Of a stretch of DNA of 61,491 bases, positions 29,201 through 37,947 are shown piece by piece. The DNA is taken from NCBI RefSeq assembly GCF_029168335.1, contig NZ_JARGYC010000025.1, positions 1-61,491 of the forward strand. The letters are read 5' to 3'. The notes below the pieces were generated by a model that was given only the letters and a program-made list of their open reading frames with translations, made no database searches and had not been told where the DNA came from. Each line of letters starts with the position of its first letter. Positions within the stretch are counted from its first letter, which is position 1. The position numbers and the translations under genes are program-made. This DNA is from Psychromarinibacter sediminicola (GTDB lineage: Bacteria > Pseudomonadota > Alphaproteobacteria > Rhodobacterales > Rhodobacteraceae).

Positions 29201-29588
29201 GGGACGAACAGAACGAATGGATCGTCTGGATCCGCAGCCCCCCGGGCGTCTCGATCGCCCGCGCGAAGAGCCGCCGCGCCTCGGCCAGCCGCTCCGGGGC
29301 GCCGATGTCGGTCTCGCCCATCTTCTGCAGCTGCTCGGCGAGTTTGCCGTCGGGCATCATCGCCCAGTCGCCCAGCCGCCGGAACAGCCGGTTCTGCATC
29401 TCGGACGCGGCGGCCTTGGTGTAGGTCAGACAAAGGATGTTCTGCGGCGACACGCCCCGCAGCAGGAGCCGCGCAACCCGGTCGGTCAGCACCCGCGTCT
29501 TGCCGGACCCCGCGTTGGCCGACAGCCAGGTGGACGTGCCCGGCGCGGCCGCCTGGTTCTGGCGGATCGTGGCGGCGTCGAGCTTCAT
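26214..29588 (-). CDS. addA: Double-strand break repair helicase AddA
   Basis: 1124 residues from ATG 29588, whose ATGA overlaps the addB stop. It is a UvrD-type SF1A helicase: Walker [17 protein letters not shown] (24-31), [17 protein letters not shown] (Ia), [14 protein letters not shown] (II), [16 protein letters not shown] (III), [12 protein letters not shown] (V) and [12 protein letters not shown] (VI). A C-terminal RecB-like nuclease domain has [18 protein letters not shown]. With AddB it resects DNA ends to load RecA, the alphaproteobacterial replacement for RecBCD. Confidence 0.97.
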   Translation of the reverse strand: MKLDAATIRQNQAAAPGTSTWLSANAGSGKTRVLTDRVARLLLRGVSPQNILCLTYTKAAASEMQNRLFRRLGDWAMMPDGKLAEQLQKMGETDIGAPERLAEARRLFARAIETPGGLRIQTIHSFCSSLLRRFPLEAGVSPSFVEMDDRAADRLREAVVEDLADGGDVAAVDAVAAHYSGDDLGALTRAVVASQAAFRPPAEWQDILHWFGLAPDTGFDDVVATACDGTEPDLVARLLPLAESQSKTYAEFGRTLAALDLEEPGEEVYRELCRLFLYASGDKQGQSKSVNFPQSNHRKAVEAFEPILPELHAFMDRVAEARAIEVALNAAEKTAALHRFAAAFLPAYEARKLAHGWLDFDDLILKTLALLSDPKVADWVLYRLDGGLDHILVDEAQDTSPVQWQVIERLAQEFTAGLGARDETVRTIFVVGDKKQSIYSFQGADPREFDRMRDHFRDRLEGAGGQLQRLELEYSFRSSDAVLRLVDTVFGDVPEARMEIDAAHRAFREEMPGRVDLWPPVPKAEPADKPHWYDPVDIKRESDCDVVLARKIAADIRRMVASETIPTAEDGRRRVTPGDVLILVRRRSDLFAEIIRACKAQGLPVAGADRLKLGGELAVKDLAAVLSFLATPEDDLSLAAALRSPLFGWTEADLYDLAAGRGDRYLWQTLRDRAGDWPATMTILDDLRGQADYLRPYDLIERILSRHDGRRGLLARLGAEAEDGIDSLLGQALAYERMEVPSLTGFLTWLETDDVEVKRQMDSAGDQIRVMTVHGAKGLESPIVILPDTAKRRPLPGGEIVTLENGQAVWRTSAGAQPDVMKQALDRRKADEADEALRLLYVAMTRAETWLIVAAAGEVGEAGDSWHDLVRQGMERLGALPLETPVGEGLRHAYRNWDAGPLTGADAEDAATPALPSWIDRHLPAPDKTTVLSPSDLGGAKVLPGESDGDTEAALRRGRQMHLLFEHLPGTPEADWPAIAGALFAEGEDAANEAELETLLHDASRIIKGHAFDWLFAPGVLSEVDMSAALPALNGQRIHGTIDKLLVEPDRVLAVDFKTNRLVPDRPEDVPEGLLRQMAAYEEGLARIYPDRTVEVAILWTSRPSLMPLPRDIVRESLHSYATS

Positions 29589-32536
29589 TCGCCGACCTCG
29601 CCCGGTGCCGGTTCGTCGCTCTGGTCCCATTCCCCGAACCGGGCGAGGTGGTCGTAGTCGCCGCCGAACCGCTGCTGCTCTACCGCGCGGCGCGAGACGT
29701 AGCCGCGCGACCGGTCGCGGTAGGAGGCGATCAGCCTCTCGAACCCGGCGCGGACCTCGGCAATATCGTCACTGATCCAGCCTTTCGTCTCGATCTTCGG
29801 GGTGGTGCCCAGCCCGATATAGGCCGTCTCGCCCACCGTCGCGGCGGGCACATCCGTCACCGCGCCCTGCTCCGCCATCATCGCGGCTAGCGCGAGCTGC
29901 TTGTCGAAATGCTCCTGGACGTCGCGGGTGGGGGGATTGCCGGTCTTGTAGTCGTAGATCGCCAGCGCCCCGTCGGGCAGCCGGTCGATCCGGTCGATCT
30001 TGCCCTTCAGCGTCATCGGCAGATGCGGGAACTCCATCCGGGCGCGGCGCTCCAGCGCGACCACCTCGCGCTCCGCCTGCCGCGCGAACTCGCCCTCCAG
30101 CAGCCAATCCGCCACGCGCAGCATCCGTGCGCGCCAAATCCGTTGCGCGGCGGGCCACGGCGCTGTGTCCGCCAGCACGCTGTCCGTCACCTCCATCAGC
30201 TGGCGCCGGGCGCTGTCCATGTCCTCCAGCGGCCCGTCCTCTATGAACCGCTCCAGGATCTTGTGCAGGATCGTCCCCCGCAGAGGTGCGTCCGGCACCT
30301 GTCGCAGCGGGTCCAGCCGGCGCAGCCCCAGCACGTGGCGGGCGTAGATCGCGTAAGGGTCGCGGATCAGTGTCTGAATCTCGGTGATCGACAGCTCTGC
30401 GGGCCGCGCGTCCAAAGGCGGGCGCGGCGCGGGGCGCGGGACAGGGGGCGTCGCCGTGCGCATCTCCTCGGTCGGGGCATCCAGCCTGCGGGACAGTGCG
30501 CACCACCGGGCCCCGCGGGCCTGCATCGCCTGCAACGCCGCGGCGCTCTCGCCCTCCAGCCCGTCCATCAGGTTCGTCAGGCGGTTCAGCCATCGGGCCG
30601 GCACCGTCTGCGCCTCGGCATCGCGGATGCTGCGGGTCAGCACCACCTCGGGCGCGGCGACAGCCTGCTGGAAGTCATGCGCGGCCAGCCCCACCTGCCG
30701 TTCCGGCAAGAGAAGGCCGGCGTCGTGGCGCATCCGGCGGTTCAGCCACGGGTCGGGGCTGGGCATCTCGGGCCAGGTGCCTTCGTTCAGGCTGCCCAGG
30801 ACGACCACGTCGGCGCCCTGAACCCGGGCCTCCAGCGTGCCCCAGATCATGATGCCGGGATGCGTGCCGACAGCCTCGCGCACCTCGCCCCTCTGCAGAA
30901 CGGCGTGAATCAGGGACTGATAATCGCCGGCGGACAGCGTGCCGCCGTGTTCGGCCTCTCGCGCGACCGCATCCATCCAGCGCCGCGCCTCGCGCCCGGC
31001 CTCCTCCTCCCACAGCGCGCCGGTGCCTTCGCCCAGCGGTCCCGCGGCCAGCGCCTCGGCCAGCCGGATGTGATCCTCCACATGCGCCCGAAGGCTGCGC
31101 GTCCCCACATGTTCCGGCCCGTCCAGCAGCCCGCCGAGCCAATCGGCCCAGGCGCGCCGCTCGGCACTGCCCTTGGAGGCCCATGCGAGGAGGTCCGCGC
31201 GGCCCGGGAAGGGCGGCCCGTTCCGGCGCAGCGACAGTTCCAGGTCCCGGGTATGCAGCAGGTGCGGGCCGCGCGCCCCGGCGCCGGAATTCGTCAGCGG
31301 GTGTTTCAGCAGGGTCAGCAGCGCCTCGGCGGTCAGTTTCTCGCCGAACAGGGCCGCGACGTGGCGCAGGAACCGGCCCGGAGCGGTCAGGGGCAGGGGG
31401 CGCCCCGCGCTGTCGTCGGGAATGATGCCCCAGCGGTCCAGCGCGGCTGTCACCTGCCGGGTCAGCATCCGGTCGGGCGTGATCAGAGCCGCGTGTTTGC
31501 CCCGTTCGGCCGCATCGCGGAGGATCAGCGCGATGGCGCCGGCCTCTTCCCGCGAGGACTGCGCCTCGACCAGCGTCATGGCCTCGGTGGCGGTGCCGAT
31601 CCCGGTCAGCGCCGCGCCCTCGGTCATCCACTGGTCGGTGACGGGCGCCGGTCGCAGCGCGAGCGAGACGAGGCGGTTTCGGGGCGGGTTAGGCTCTGTT
31701 TCCGCCGTCCAGGATCGCACCTCGGCCGGCGTGCTTTCCAGGTCCCGCATCAGCCTGGCGAAGCGGAACTGCGGGTGATCCTCGGCGCTCATCGGATCGC
31801 GCAGCATGTCCCAGACGGCGCCGGGCAGGTCGAAGTCGAAGCCGGGCAGGATCAGCGCGCCCTGCGGAAGCCCGGCGACGGCGCGCATGAAGGCGGCGGT
31901 GGCGCCGCGGGACCCGGTGGAGCCGGCCACGATCACCGGGTGACCCGGCGGCGCATCCCGCCACCGGGCGGCGAGGCGTTCGACGACCATGCGCTGCCGG
32001 GCCTCGGTATCGGGCGCGTCGGTGTCGGCCTGCAGGAACCGCTCCACCAGCGTCACGAAGGCGAGACTGCGCTGCCAGTGGCCGGATTGGTCCGACACGT
32101 CCAGCCCTTCCAGCGCCTCCGGCGTCACCCCCTCGCCCTGCATCTCGTCCATCAGCCGGGCAAGACTGTCGGCGAGGTCGAACAGCGCCGCCCGCGGCGC
32201 CAGATCGGGCTGCCGGTCCAGCAGGGTGGAGACGAGCTGTGTCAGCTCCAGCCGCCGTCGGAGCGGCGGCACGGGTGGCGGCACATCGGCCATCGAGACG
32301 TCGCGGGCGAGGTCGGTGACAAGCCGGATGCAGGGCAAGAGCATCGCCGGCCCCTCGTCGAACAGCGCCTTCATCCGCCGCTGCATCCGGCGGGTGTTCA
32401 CGAAAACCTCGACTCGCGCCATGTCCTCGGGCGGTCGGCCCCGCATCCGCTCGGTCAGCCCCGCCACCACCGCGCGCGGGAAGTCGGCGCCGGGGGGCAG
32501 GCCGAAGACGCGCGGGCCGTCGGCCGGCTCAAACAC
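29585..32536 (-). CDS. addB: Double-strand break repair nuclease AddB
   Basis: 983 residues from GTG 32536 (FEPADGPRVFGLPPGADFPR), overlapping the nucleotidyltransferase stop as GTGTTTGA; a longer in-frame extension lies wholly inside that gene. It matches the alphaproteobacterial AddB type: a degenerate helicase-like half and a C-terminal PD-(D/E)XK nuclease (SITEIQTLIRDPYAIYARHV, GTILHKILERFIEDGP, KGKIDRIDRLPDGALAIYDYKTGNPP). Only two cysteines are present, so the four-Cys iron-sulfur site of Bacillus AddB is absent. Coupled to addA by a 4-base overlap. Confidence 0.93.
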   Translation of the reverse strand: MFEPADGPRVFGLPPGADFPRAVVAGLTERMRGRPPEDMARVEVFVNTRRMQRRMKALFDEGPAMLLPCIRLVTDLARDVSMADVPPPVPPLRRRLELTQLVSTLLDRQPDLAPRAALFDLADSLARLMDEMQGEGVTPEALEGLDVSDQSGHWQRSLAFVTLVERFLQADTDAPDTEARQRMVVERLAARWRDAPPGHPVIVAGSTGSRGATAAFMRAVAGLPQGALILPGFDFDLPGAVWDMLRDPMSAEDHPQFRFARLMRDLESTPAEVRSWTAETEPNPPRNRLVSLALRPAPVTDQWMTEGAALTGIGTATEAMTLVEAQSSREEAGAIALILRDAAERGKHAALITPDRMLTRQVTAALDRWGIIPDDSAGRPLPLTAPGRFLRHVAALFGEKLTAEALLTLLKHPLTNSGAGARGPHLLHTRDLELSLRRNGPPFPGRADLLAWASKGSAERRAWADWLGGLLDGPEHVGTRSLRAHVEDHIRLAEALAAGPLGEGTGALWEEEAGREARRWMDAVAREAEHGGTLSAGDYQSLIHAVLQRGEVREAVGTHPGIMIWGTLEARVQGADVVVLGSLNEGTWPEMPSPDPWLNRRMRHDAGLLLPERQVGLAAHDFQQAVAAPEVVLTRSIRDAEAQTVPARWLNRLTNLMDGLEGESAAALQAMQARGARWCALSRRLDAPTEEMRTATPPVPRPAPRPPLDARPAELSITEIQTLIRDPYAIYARHVLGLRRLDPLRQVPDAPLRGTILHKILERFIEDGPLEDMDSARRQLMEVTDSVLADTAPWPAAQRIWRARMLRVADWLLEGEFARQAEREVVALERRARMEFPHLPMTLKGKIDRIDRLPDGALAIYDYKTGNPPTRDVQEHFDKQLALAAMMAEQGAVTDVPAATVGETAYIGLGTTPKIETKGWISDDIAEVRAGFERLIASYRDRSRGYVSRRAVEQQRFGGDYDHLARFGEWDQSDEPAPGEVGE

Positions 32537-33215
32537 GCGCGCCCTCCAGCATCGCCTCGGCGAGCGCGATGCTTTCCGGCCGGCCCACGTCGCACCAGCC
32601 GCCGCCATGGATCACGCCGTGCAGCGTGCTGTCGGCCAGCATCTGGCCCCAGACCCGGTGCATGCTGAAAAACGTCTCTATCTCGTCCCGAAACGGGCCG
32701 GTCTTCAGGATTTGCAAACCGGTATAGACAAGGTCGGTCCCCGGCTTCAGCCGTCCCTTGGCGTCCATCGAGAAATCCCCGTTGCCGCCATGCCCGGCCG
32801 CCGCGTCGCGCGGGACCATTACCATCAGCCCGTCCATCACGCCGGGATCCCAGGCATGACAGAGCGTTTCCACCGGGTTCGTGCCGGTCCACACCGCGTC
32901 GGTGTTCAGCGTGATCGCCGGCCCGGGCCTGAGCAGCGGCAGCGCCGCCTTCAGCCCGCCGCCGGTGTCGAGAAGCTCGGGCTCTCGGCTCTCGGCCACG
33001 CCGTTTCGCGCCAGATGGGCCGCCATCCGGTCGGCCAGGTAATGCGTGTTCGCTACAATGGTCCCGATCCCCGCCCGCCGAAGCAGATCGAGGGCGTGGT
33101 CGAAGAGCGGCCGCCCCGCCACCTCCACCAGCGGCTTCGGCACGGTGTCGGTAAGCGGCCGCATCCGGAGGCCGAGACCGGCGGCGAAGAGAAGGGCGGA
33201 GTCAGGCCGGGACAT
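32529..33215 (-). CDS. murU: MurU-like nucleotidyltransferase (N-acetylmuramate-1-P uridylyltransferase)
   Basis: 228 residues. The nucleotidyltransferase core reads LLFAAGLGLRMRPLTDTVPKPLVEV (G-x-G-x-R-M and the Lys), then LDTGGGLKAALPLL, TLNTDAVW (metal-binding Asp) and HGGGWCDVGRPESI. In Pseudomonas MurU turns MurNAc-1-phosphate into UDP-MurNAc in cell-wall recycling. The AmgK-type kinase gene that supplies the substrate is immediately upstream (14-base overlap), which supports this over a generic sugar-nucleotide enzyme. The specific substrate is inferred from context. Confidence 0.85.
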   Translation of the reverse strand: MSRPDSALLFAAGLGLRMRPLTDTVPKPLVEVAGRPLFDHALDLLRRAGIGTIVANTHYLADRMAAHLARNGVAESREPELLDTGGGLKAALPLLRPGPAITLNTDAVWTGTNPVETLCHAWDPGVMDGLMVMVPRDAAAGHGGNGDFSMDAKGRLKPGTDLVYTGLQILKTGPFRDEIETFFSMHRVWGQMLADSTLHGVIHGGGWCDVGRPESIALAEAMLEGARV

Positions 33216-34212
33216 GTGGCTTCAGTCTATTCAATAGAGGTTCCGTGGGCTCAGGCACAACGTCGGCCAGCGCGCCGGAAAGGTCCGACAGGGCAAGGTG
33301 GGCGAGGCAGGTTTGCAGGTGGTCCCAGACGCGCGGCAGGAACGCCAGATAGCGCGTCTTGCCGAATTGCAGCGACAGGCGGCCGAAGATGCCGATGATC
33401 CGCAGGTGGCGCTGGGCGCCCAGCGCCGCCATGCCCGCGCGAATTGCTGCGGGATCGGAACCGCTCGCCGAAACGTAGCGGTCGATCATCCGGTCTGTCA
33501 GTGCCGCCGGCAGATCCCGCCGGGCATCCTGCAGCAGGGAGACGACGTCATAGGCCGGATGCGCGGCGACAGCGTCCTGGAAATCGAGGATCCCGACCCG
33601 TGCCATGCCGTCGCGCTCCGGCAGCCAGATCAGGTTCTCGGCATGGCAGTCGCGCAGGCACAGAACCGTCTCTGCGTCGACGCACTCGGCCAGTGCTACT
33701 TGCAGCGCGTCGCGGATCGCCTGTCGTTCCGCCTCGGGCACGGTCCGGCCCGTCGGCGCGACATACCAGTCGAGGACGGGGTCGATCATCCCGGCCATAT
33801 GCTCCGGCGTGAAGGTCACGAGACCGTCGGGCACCGGCACGTCGCGCAGCGCGACCAGCATGTCGATCGCGGCGGAATAGAGACCGTCCTCGACCGAGGC
33901 ATCCGTCTCTATCAGCCGCGCGAAGACGGCGTCCCCCAAGTCTTCCAGCAGGAGCAACCCGGCGGCGTCGTCGGCGGCAAAGACCTCTGGCGCGCTGAGG
34001 CCCGCGGCGCGCAGATGGCCGGCCAGGTGCCGGAACGGCCGCACGTCCTGCCCGGCCTCGGGCGACGCGTCCATCAGCACGGCGCTCTGGCCCTCGGACG
34101 CAAGCCGAAGGTATCGCCGCGCCGACGCATCGCCGGCCAGGGGCAGACGGTCCGCCGCGCCCCAGCCCGCCCTGTCGAGGAATTCCTGTATCAGGGCCGA
34201 CCGATCAGCCAT
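33202..34212 (-). CDS. amgK: AmgK-like amino-sugar kinase (aminoglycoside phosphotransferase fold)
   Basis: 336 residues. It has PLAGDASARRYLRL near the N-terminus, LLLLEDLGDAVF, the catalytic CLRDCHAENLIWLPERDG (Brenner-like D-x-H-x-x-N) and VGILDFQDAVAAHPAYDV (metal-binding Asp). AmgK phosphorylates the anomeric carbon of MurNAc/GlcNAc for recycling to UDP-MurNAc with MurU. Sits between tsaE (8-base overlap) and murU (14-base overlap), an arrangement common in alphaproteobacteria. Not an antibiotic-resistance gene by context. Confidence 0.85.
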   Translation of the reverse strand: MADRSALIQEFLDRAGWGAADRLPLAGDASARRYLRLASEGQSAVLMDASPEAGQDVRPFRHLAGHLRAAGLSAPEVFAADDAAGLLLLEDLGDAVFARLIETDASVEDGLYSAAIDMLVALRDVPVPDGLVTFTPEHMAGMIDPVLDWYVAPTGRTVPEAERQAIRDALQVALAECVDAETVLCLRDCHAENLIWLPERDGMARVGILDFQDAVAAHPAYDVVSLLQDARRDLPAALTDRMIDRYVSASGSDPAAIRAGMAALGAQRHLRIIGIFGRLSLQFGKTRYLAFLPRVWDHLQTCLAHLALSDLSGALADVVPEPTEPLLNRLKPHVPA

Positions 34213-34705
34213 CGACGCGATCCGCGAGAAGCGGGGCCAGCCGGTCCTGCCAGGTGCTGTCGGCGCTCTCGAACGTGGCGAACCGGACCCCCGGATCGTC
34301 GGTCATCCGCAGCCCGACACGAAGCGCGCCGCTCGGTCGCAAGTCCTCCAGCCGTTCCGGCCATTCCACCAGGCAGATCGCCCGCGCGAAGGCCTCGTCG
34401 AGCCCCAGCTCCGCCACCTCGTCGGGCCCGCTCAGCCGGTAGAGGTCGCAATGCCAGATCTCCGCTGCGCGGTCGGAATAGACCTGCACCAGCGTGTAGG
34501 TCGGAGAGGGCACGTCCTCGGCCAGGCCGACGGCCGCCAGCCGCGCCTGTATCAGCGCCCGGGCGAAATGCGTCTTACCGGCGCCCAGCCCGCCTTGCAG
34601 CAACAGCGTGTCGCCCGGCACCAGTGCAGGCGCCAGCGCCGCCGCGAAACGCGACGTTTCGGATTCGGATCCGAAACGGACGGTACGGGAAAACGCCGGG
34701 GTCAT
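34205..34705 (-). CDS. tsaE: tRNA threonylcarbamoyladenosine biosynthesis ATPase TsaE
   Basis: 166 residues. Walker A LLLQGGLGAGKTHFARALIQ, then VPSPTYTLVQVYSD, IWHCDLYRLSGPDEVAELGLDEAF and CLVEWPERLEDLRP with the conserved WPE motif. TsaE energises the TsaBDE complex that makes t6A37 on ANN-decoding tRNAs. First gene of the tsaE-amgK-murU-addB-addA-trxA run. In many relatives a PAS histidine kinase lies upstream; here there is an IalB-like gene instead. Confidence 0.96.
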   Translation of the reverse strand: MTPAFSRTVRFGSESETSRFAAALAPALVPGDTLLLQGGLGAGKTHFARALIQARLAAVGLAEDVPSPTYTLVQVYSDRAAEIWHCDLYRLSGPDEVAELGLDEAFARAICLVEWPERLEDLRPSGALRVGLRMTDDPGVRFATFESADSTWQDRLAPLLADRVDG

Positions 34706-34750
34706 GGGCGCAGTCTGGCCCTCCCGGCCATGGGCATCAAGGGCGGCCGC

Positions 34751-35278
34751 CTAGCTGCTGCAGCGCTCCTGCGCCTCTTCGACCGCGGCCGTGAAGCCGT
34801 AGAGCGAGAAGGTGTCCTCGGTCCGCGTCCCGCGCGAGGACATGCCGACCAGAACCGCCTCGGCCCCCGCCTTCATGGCCGCGACGATGCGGGCATCGGC
34901 CGACTCGTCCTTGGCCCAGGCCATCTCGCCCTGGGTGAACAGGTCGAACTCCTCGTCGCCGATGGTCAGCGACACCGTCGAATCCTCGCGGAACGGATAG
35001 CCGCCGGTGAAGGAGACTTGCCCGGCCACGTTGGAATCCGGGATGTAGGACACGAACAGCAGGATATCGCCGCGGCGCACCGCCACGACGCGCCCGTCGC
35101 GGGTGTTCACGGTTTCCTTTGGGCTGGAGACGCTCCAGCACTGGGCGGGATCCTGCGCCTCGAACACGCTCCAGTCGGTATGCGCCGCCACGCGGTTCCG
35201 GGATTCCTGTGCGCCGCTGCTCAGCGGGGCCCAGATCAGGACGGCGCACAGCGCGCCCAGACCAAGACGTGTTTTCAT
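34751..35278 (-). CDS. Invasion-associated locus B (IalB) family periplasmic protein
   Basis: 175 residues with a cleavable signal (MKTRLGLGALCAVLIWAPLSSGAQ). The mature part carries IalB-type features: a WSVFEAQDPAQCWSVSSP block, LLFVSYIPDS, AGQVSFTGGYPF, then LFTQGEMAWAKDESADARIVAAMKAG and a final SSRGTRTEDTFSLYGFTAAVEEAQERC. The two Cys residues (mid-N and C-terminal) may pair. IalB was named from Bartonella erythrocyte invasion, but the family is general in alphaproteobacteria and its role unknown. Probably monocistronic upstream of tsaE. Confidence 0.85.
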   Translation of the reverse strand: MKTRLGLGALCAVLIWAPLSSGAQESRNRVAAHTDWSVFEAQDPAQCWSVSSPKETVNTRDGRVVAVRRGDILLFVSYIPDSNVAGQVSFTGGYPFREDSTVSLTIGDEEFDLFTQGEMAWAKDESADARIVAAMKAGAEAVLVGMSSRGTRTEDTFSLYGFTAAVEEAQERCSS

Positions 35279-35575
35279 CTATCCCACAGCCTCCAGCCGT
35301 TTCTGCCTCTGTCGCTCCGCGCGGGTCATCTCGCGTGACCTTCCGTGGCGGGCCTGCGATCCACAATCGTACAGGGCAACACTAACGGAAATCTGCCGAA
35401 TTGTTAAAGTCCCGGCGGCAAGAAATCGCGCAGGATTGAGGAAGCGGGAAAGGGCAATGCGGAACGGCTGGGTGCGGCCCGGCGCGGCGGGGTCACCGAG
35501 GCGGCGCCGGACCCCGCCGGCGAAGAACCGCTGTAGCCCCGCGGTTGGCGAACGCCGCCTGGGTGATGTGGCATT
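35279..35575. other. Intergenic region upstream of ialB-like gene and downstream of serB
   Basis: 297 bases with no credible gene. It should hold the IalB-like promoter (minus strand, in the AT-richer part around 35360-35420) and the serB 3' end. GGCGGGGTC (35486-35494) and GACCCCGCC (35510-35518) form a perfect 9-bp inverted repeat around a 15-base loop, which could fold in serB mRNA about 60 bases past its stop; there is no T-run. Confidence 0.4.
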
Positions 35576-36460
35576 TCAGGCCGGATCAGTGACGAACTCG
35601 TCGCGCGCGTAGCCCTGCAGGAACAGCAGGGCGCTCAGGTCGCCATGGTTCACGCGCAGCTCGCATTTCTCCTGCACGGTCGGCTTGGCATGCAGCGCCA
35701 CGCCCATGCCGGCCAGCCCAAGCATTCCAAGGTCGTTGGCCCCGTCCCCGACGGCCAGCACATCCGCCTTCGCGATGCCCAGCCGCCCGGTCTGCATCTC
35801 CAGCGCCTCGACCTTCGCGTCGCGTCCCAGGATCGGCTCGGCGACCCGCCCGGTGAGGGTGCCGTCCTCGACGATCAGGTCGTTGGCCCGGTGCGCGTCG
35901 AATCCAAGCGCCGCGGCCACGCGCGCCGCAAAGGCCGTGAATCCGCCCGAGACCAGCATGGCGAAGGCCCCGTGTGCCTTCATCGTCGCCACCAGCACGC
36001 GGCCGCCGGGCATGTAGGTGATGCGATTCGCCAGCACCGTGTCGACGATCGATTCCGGCAGCCCCTTCAACAGCGCGACCCGTTCCCGCAGCGCCCCCTC
36101 GAATTCCAGCTCGCCGTTCATCGCGCGGGCGGTGATCTCGGCCACCTGCGGCCCGATCCCGGCCTCGGCGGCCAGCTCGTCGATGCATTCCTGCCGGATC
36201 AGGGTCGAATCCATGTCCGCCAGCAGCATCCTTTTGCGCCGCCCCTCGGCCGGCTGCACCGCCAGGTCGACGCCCATCCGCTGGCACTCTTCCCAGACCT
36301 CCCAGCGATTCGCCGGCACCTCGGGCAGCTCGAACTCCGCCGCCTCGTCCGGCGACAGCCACTGCAGATCCCCGCCGCCCCAGGCGTTGCGCAGCGAGTC
36401 GCACAGCGCGGGGTCGAGGGTCCGGCGGTCGGGAGAGGCGATGAGGGTGGCGACGTGCAT
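35576..36460 (-). CDS. serB: Phosphoserine phosphatase
   Basis: 294 residues. An N-terminal region (about 1-75, containing [18 protein letters not shown]) precedes the HAD core: [19 protein letters not shown] (nucleophile Asp and acid Asp), [19 protein letters not shown] (motif II Ser), and [21 protein letters not shown] (motif III/IV). It hydrolyses phosphoserine to serine, the last step of the pathway whose other two genes, serC and serA, lie divergently next door. The C-terminus ends [16 protein letters not shown]. Confidence 0.97.
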   Translation of the reverse strand: MHVATLIASPDRRTLDPALCDSLRNAWGGGDLQWLSPDEAAEFELPEVPANRWEVWEECQRMGVDLAVQPAEGRRKRMLLADMDSTLIRQECIDELAAEAGIGPQVAEITARAMNGELEFEGALRERVALLKGLPESIVDTVLANRITYMPGGRVLVATMKAHGAFAMLVSGGFTAFAARVAAALGFDAHRANDLIVEDGTLTGRVAEPILGRDAKVEALEMQTGRLGIAKADVLAVGDGANDLGMLGLAGMGVALHAKPTVQEKCELRVNHGDLSALLFLQGYARDEFVTDPA

Positions 36461-36589
36461 GGCGGGTTCCGGAAATGGTCTGCTTGCGGCTCCCTTACCC
36501 GTCCTGAATTCGATGTGAAAGGCAACGCAGGGGACCGTGTCCGAGAGCTATCGGCTCCCGCTCATAATCATCATGCGCATTTTTCCGGA

Positions 36590-36688
36590 CCGCGGCGCAT
36601 GTGCCGTCTTGCCGGTAGGTCGCGGTGGGCGTATGTCCGGCGGCGGGACACCCCTCCCCAACGAGGGGCGTATATCTGGAAGGATACC
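36590..36688 (+). promoter_or_regulatory. serC-type RNA leader (tandem hairpins)
   Basis: Directly upstream of serC are two abutting perfect hairpins: TGTCC-GGCGGCG-GGACA (36634-36650) and CCCCTC-CCCAAC-GAGGGG (36651-36668), followed after 9 bases by the Shine-Dalgarno GGAAGGA and the ATG. This matches the layout of the serC RNA motif, a conserved alphaproteobacterial structure found 5' of serC in comparative surveys. Placement next to the ribosome-binding site suggests control of translation or of the serC-serA mRNA. I recognised it by layout, not by a covariance search; the 5' limit is approximate. Confidence 0.65.
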
Positions 36689-37846
<1,158 letters not shown>

Positions 37847-37894
37847 TATCCGTCCCGGCGTCCGCGCCGGGGCCCTCCCGAAGAAAGCCATGAG

Positions 37895-37915
37895 GCCCCG
37901 GGCCGGACCCGGGGC
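37895..37915 (+). terminator. GC-rich hairpin between serC and serA
   Basis: GCCCCGGG and CCCGGGGC form a perfect 8-bp stem with a CCGGA loop, 48 bases past the serC stop and 32 before the serA start. No T-run follows, so it may act as a processing or stability element or a partial terminator that lowers serA relative to serC. Confidence 0.4.
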
Positions 37916-37947
37916 GCGCAGTCTCTTATTCGAAGGAATCGCCCGAA

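Noticed and set aside
29909-32668. Long plus-strand open frame opposite addB
   Set aside because: Shadow frame; addB is a recognised family on the minus strand.
33202-34212. Aminoglycoside resistance gene
   Set aside because: The kinase fold is shared, but operon context with MurU and TsaE points to peptidoglycan recycling.
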